In this document: in pieces, positions 5,534 to 7,044 of the stretch
Position numbering within the stretch: the stretch's first letter is position 1
Layout of the letters: every line of letters begins with the position of its first letter
Origin: Candidatus Hydrogenedentota bacterium
GTDB lineage: Bacteria; Hydrogenedentota; Hydrogenedentia; Hydrogenedentales; SCBR16-9
Assembly (NCBI GenBank): GCA_007116095.1
Contig: SKJD01000167.1
Span: forward strand, 1 to 7,044
DNA: 7,044 nucleotides
Direction of reading: 5' to 3'
The notes under the pieces: generated by a model
What the model was told of the DNA's origin: nothing
The model's database searches: none
What the model saw: the letters and a program-made list of their open reading frames with translations, nothing else
Position numbers and translations under genes: made by a program

Positions 5534-5668
5534 CAGCGCGCCTGATTGCCGGAGAACCTGGTCGATTTGATGTAAATGACAGGCATTCTGGCAAGGTCTT
5601 GGGCTGGATGAGCGCCACATCGCATTGGAAGCATTTGAGATGTCATCAGCATCGGGAACAAGGACACT

Positions 5669-6622
5669 ATGGATATACCAGAGACTTTAGCGCCGCTCCA
5701 TACCCTGTTTATGGTGGTCAGTTTTGTTCTCGGTTGCCTGGTGGGCAGTTTTTGTAATGTGTGCGCGGCCAGGTGGCCGGCGGGGGAGTCGGTAATCAAG
5801 CCGCGCTCACGTTGTCCCAGGTGCATGAACCCCATCGCCTGGTACGACAATATTCCGTTGTTTAGCTGGCTGATGCTCGGGGCCAAGTGCCGTCATTGCG
5901 ACAAGCCCATCAGTTGGCAGTATCCCCTGGTGGAAGCGTTGACAGGGGTTCTCTTTCTGTTTGTCTATCTCCGTTTCGGGATAGTTCTGGCCACGCCGAT
6001 CTACATGCTCTTTTGCGCCGCGCTGGTAGTCGTCACGTTCCAGGATTTGGCCGACTGGACCATTCCCAACGAGATCACCTTGCCCGGCATTCCCATCGCG
6101 CTGGTGGTTGCGTTGTTGGGGATGATCTATCCCGAGAGCATGCTCCGGGTTACTGATCCCATCGACGCGCTGATTGGCATTGCGCTGGGGGGCGGCATTA
6201 TCTATGGTATGGACCGTATCACGGTGGTCTTGCTGAAAAAGCCCGGCATGGGGATGGGGGACGTCAAGTTACTGGCGATGCTGGGGGGCTTCCTGGGCTG
6301 GCAAGGCGTGCTGGGGATTTTATTTGCCGCATCCATTGTCGGTAGCATTATCGGGGTGGCGTTGATCCTGCTGCAACGCACCAGTCAGGGGGCTGGGGAA
6401 GAAGTTGCCGAGACCGATTCCGATGCGGACGCATCCGCCAAGAAAGACGCACACGCCGAAGATTCTGAAGAAGATTTCCTGCCCGAAGGGCATTACATCC
6501 CCTTTGGACCCTATTTGGCGCTGGGGGCCCTGCTCTTTCTCTTTTTTGGTCCGGAGATAATCGAGCATTACTTCCTGCCGCTCACGGTCGTGGACCCGCA
6601 CACGCCCATCACGTTGCCCTAA
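5669..6622 (+). CDS. Prepilin peptidase/N-methyltransferase (A24 family), with acidic insertion
   Basis: This 317-residue polytopic inner-membrane protein is a type IV prepilin peptidase (PilD/GspO type), which cleaves prepilin leader peptides and N-methylates the new N-terminus. GSFCNV (26-31) near the N-terminus is typical. The cytoplasmic zinc motif has Cys49, Cys52, Cys74 and Cys77. The aspartyl protease residues fit Asp126 (in FQDLADWTIPNEITLPG) and Asp198 (in GMGMGDVK), and IPFGPYLALGA (277-287) is the usual last signature. All key residues are present. About 30 hydrophilic residues (about 239-271), rich in Asp, Glu, Ala and Ser, are inserted between the transmembrane segment ending near 235 and the final signature, making the protein longer than many homologues. 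A short-spaced AAGGA (5660-5664) precedes the ATG. The peptidase likely serves the pseudopilin class represented at 1-495. Confidence 0.93.
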   Translation: MDIPETLAPLHTLFMVVSFVLGCLVGSFCNVCAARWPAGESVIKPRSRCPRCMNPIAWYDNIPLFSWLMLGAKCRHCDKPISWQYPLVEALTGVLFLFVYLRFGIVLATPIYMLFCAALVVVTFQDLADWTIPNEITLPGIPIALVVALLGMIYPESMLRVTDPIDALIGIALGGGIIYGMDRITVVLLKKPGMGMGDVKLLAMLGGFLGWQGVLGILFAASIVGSIIGVALILLQRTSQGAGEEVAETDSDADASAKKDAHAEDSEEDFLPEGHYIPFGPYLALGALLFLFFGPEIIEHYFLPLTVVDPHTPITLP

Positions 6623-6808
6623 GCAAGGGGTGCAGTTCTGACATTACCGCTTAAGTCGATTCGATATGTGGCGTAGCGAAGTAAAGTTCTGCTCCCGATT
6701 GTCCCCATACCCATGTTACGGTTGTGGCTCTGATTTTACAAACTGGTCAATACATTATCAGGCATTTTCGTATCGTTTTTTCCATTTAGTGGAGCGAGAA
6801 CGACTATT

Positions 6809-6844
6809 GGTGTAAAAAATCCGTGGTTTTTTCAATAAAACACC
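6809..6844. other. Imperfect A/T hairpin downstream of the peptidase gene
   Basis: GGTGT (6809-6813) pairs with ACACC (6840-6844), and AAAAAA (6814-6819) pairs with TTTTTT (6827-6832) around a 7-nt loop. It could act as a weak terminator in either direction, but the stem is A-T only next to the T-run and lies about 190 bp past the peptidase stop. No better terminator was seen for that gene. Confidence 0.3.
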
Positions 6845-6859
6845 TGAGAATCCCCACAT

Positions 6860-7010
6860 CGTCATTCCTGCGGAGGCAGGAATCCATTATTGCGTGAGAA
6901 CATAACAATACAGCAATAAATCAGCATGTTGTGGCGCATGGTCGCAAGGCCGGGTAACGATATCCCATGTTAAATCAACGAACTGGTTCCCTGCCTTCGC
7001 AGGGATGACG
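6860..7010. mobile_element. MITE-like element with 26-bp hairpin-forming terminal inverted repeats (dRS3-like)
   Basis: CGTCATTCC...GGAATCC at 6860-6885 and its inverted partner at 6985-7010 agree at 22 of 26 positions and bound a 151-bp non-coding segment. Each repeat is itself a hairpin: ATTCCTGC/GCAGGAAT with loop GGAG in the left copy, and TCCCTGC/GCAGGGA with loop CTTC in the right. The CGTCATTCC...GGAATCC form resembles widely dispersed intergenic repeats such as neisserial dRS3 (ATTCCC-N8-GGGAAT). No target-site duplication is evident, and the interior has no open frame of note. It may instead be two independent inserted repeats. Confidence 0.55.
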
Positions 7011-7032
7011 TGGGTGGGAAACCCCACCCACG
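7009..7032. repeat. Perfect 10-bp hairpin at the right edge of the repeat element
   Basis: CGTGGGTGGG (7009-7018) pairs perfectly with CCCACCCACG (7023-7032) over an AAAC loop. Its left arm begins in the last two bases of the right inverted repeat. No T-run follows on either strand. It may belong to a larger repeat that runs beyond the window. Confidence 0.5.
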
Positions 7033-7044
7033 CGGGCGAACATA

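Noticed and set aside
5534..5668. Possible promoter or terminator in the gap before the peptidase gene
   Set aside because: TTGATG near 5566 has no -10 at proper spacing, and no hairpin with a T-run was found.
1..7044. CRISPR array, phage, toxin-antitoxin or defence system
   Set aside because: No regularly spaced repeats and no genes with such motifs were found on either strand.

Overview
The window reads as bacterial chromosome of moderately high GC from a Gram-negative-type organism. The left edge carries the end of a gene of the prepilin-like 'H-X9-DG' class, and the right half carries a prepilin peptidase. Such prepilin-like proteins are abundant in Planctomycetota, Lentisphaerota, Verrucomicrobiota and Hydrogenedentota. 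A Hydrogenedentota- or Lentisphaerota-like source is my best guess, but it rests only on gene content and style. No phage, plasmid, CRISPR, tRNA or rRNA feature was seen. Genes are sparse, with intergenic gaps of about 470, 980 and 420 bp.

Layout. (1) Positions 1-495, plus strand: C-terminal part of a pseudopilin-like protein, followed by a hairpin terminator. (2) Positions 496-969: AT-rich upstream region with helically phased TTTATG boxes, a near-consensus sigma-70 promoter, and a transcribed leader of about 200 nt holding a nested hairpin. (3) Positions 970-1947, plus strand: a sugar isomerase/epimerase-like TIM-barrel protein in which several metal-binding positions appear substituted. 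(4) A strong bidirectional terminator separates it from the convergent minus-strand gene at 2041-3402, a TrpB2-type PLP enzyme. (5) Positions 3403-4381: a long intergenic region between the divergent trpB2-like gene and an SDR gene, with promoter-like signals on both strands and many inverted repeats, including a candidate structured RNA at about 3967-4090. (6) Positions 4382-5533, plus strand: stand-alone extended-SDR, thioester-reductase-like protein. (7) Positions 5669-6622, plus strand: prepilin peptidase with an unusual acidic insertion. (8) Positions 6623-7044: non-coding tail with a pair of inverted, hairpin-forming 26-bp repeats resembling a short non-autonomous (MITE/dRS3-like) element, then a further perfect 10-bp hairpin.

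The genes do not form one recognisable pathway. The peptidase would process the prepilin-like family to which the first gene belongs, but the two are about 5 kb apart and other genes lie between them. The TIM-barrel, TrpB2 and SDR genes look like separate transcription units. The peptidase may be read through from the SDR gene, since no terminator was seen in the 135-bp gap. The window is largely ordinary housekeeping or accessory content. The best leads are the apparently degenerate active site of the TIM-barrel protein and the structured non-coding regions upstream of it and of the SDR gene.
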